This document shows positions 6,618 to 6,655 of a DNA stretch of 6,655 bases, in pieces; the first letter of the stretch is position 1, and each line of letters begins with the position of its first letter. The translations under genes and the position numbers were made by a program. Source of the stretch: Actinomycetota bacterium (lineage in GTDB: Bacteria; Actinomycetota; UBA4738); assembly GCA_013816105.1 (NCBI GenBank), contig JACDEY010000060.1, positions 1 to 6,655 on the forward strand, in the 5' to 3' direction. The notes under the pieces were generated by a model. That model was not told the DNA's origin and searched no databases. It saw nothing but the letters and a program-made list of their open reading frames with translations.

Positions 6618-6635
6618 CACGGCCGGGCGGCCGTG
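6618..6635. repeat. Inverted repeat upstream of the flippase ATG
   Basis: CACGGCC and GGCCGTG form a perfect 7-bp stem around a 4-nt loop, 26 bp upstream of the flippase ATG. No T-run follows, so it is a poor intrinsic terminator. It could be a leader hairpin, an operator half-site pair, or simply GC-rich coding sequence if the flippase starts further right. Confidence 0.35.
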
Positions 6636-6655
6636 TCCCTCGTCCTCCCTGAGCG

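Noticed and set aside
1..6655. Search for CRISPR arrays, tRNA/rRNA genes, insertion-sequence ends and toxin-antitoxin pairs
   Set aside because: No spaced direct repeats, no cloverleaf, no transposase motif and no small paired genes were seen; nearly all the sequence is explained by the five protein genes.

Overview
The window is about 6.7 kb of GC-rich, gene-dense bacterial DNA. Likely GTG or TTG starts, short intergenic gaps, a one-piece Wzz-plus-tyrosine-kinase protein and an exported DUF1996 protein all point to a high-GC bacterium, most likely an actinomycete-type or uncultured Actinomycetota lineage. The phylum is inferred from gene content and composition only. No rRNA, tRNA, CRISPR array, insertion sequence or phage gene is visible, and no stretch over 300 bases lacks a gene.

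Layout, left to right. (1) 1-837, minus strand: a secreted alpha/beta-hydrolase (esterase/lipase type) that runs off the left edge after its first 279 codons. (2) 838-975: a 138-bp divergent intergenic region with a perfect TATAAT box reading right. (3) 976-1920, plus strand: a PAPS-dependent sulfotransferase. (4) 1913 to about 3022 (possibly 3073), minus strand: an exported DUF1996 protein with a C-terminal IPT/TIG domain; its stop overlaps the sulfotransferase stop tail to tail by 8 bp. (5) 3165-4892, minus strand: a Wzz chain-length regulator fused to a bacterial tyrosine (BY) kinase with a tyrosine-rich tail. (6) 5023-6591, minus strand: a 14-helix polysaccharide flippase of the MOP superfamily, whose start may lie beyond the right edge.

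The flippase, Wzz/BY-kinase and DUF1996 genes lie in one direction with gaps of 130 and about 91-142 bp and look like part of a Wzx/Wzy-type exopolysaccharide or capsule export operon. The flippase would move lipid-linked repeat units across the membrane, the kinase would control polymer length and export by cycles of phosphorylation, and the DUF1996/TIG protein would act outside the cell. The oppositely oriented sulfotransferase could decorate the polysaccharide or its lipid-linked precursor, which would make the product a sulfated glycan. No glycosyltransferase, initiating phosphoglycosyltransferase or Wzy polymerase is in the window, so these would have to lie to the right or elsewhere.

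The points most worth a second look are the DUF1996 gene, whose only well-placed ribosome binding site and complete signal peptide point to an AUA start codon; a Ser in place of the first Asp of the kinase Walker A' motif; a Ser where the hydrolase's catalytic Asp is expected; and the sulfotransferase next to a polysaccharide export cluster. I did not find a clearly new kind of system.
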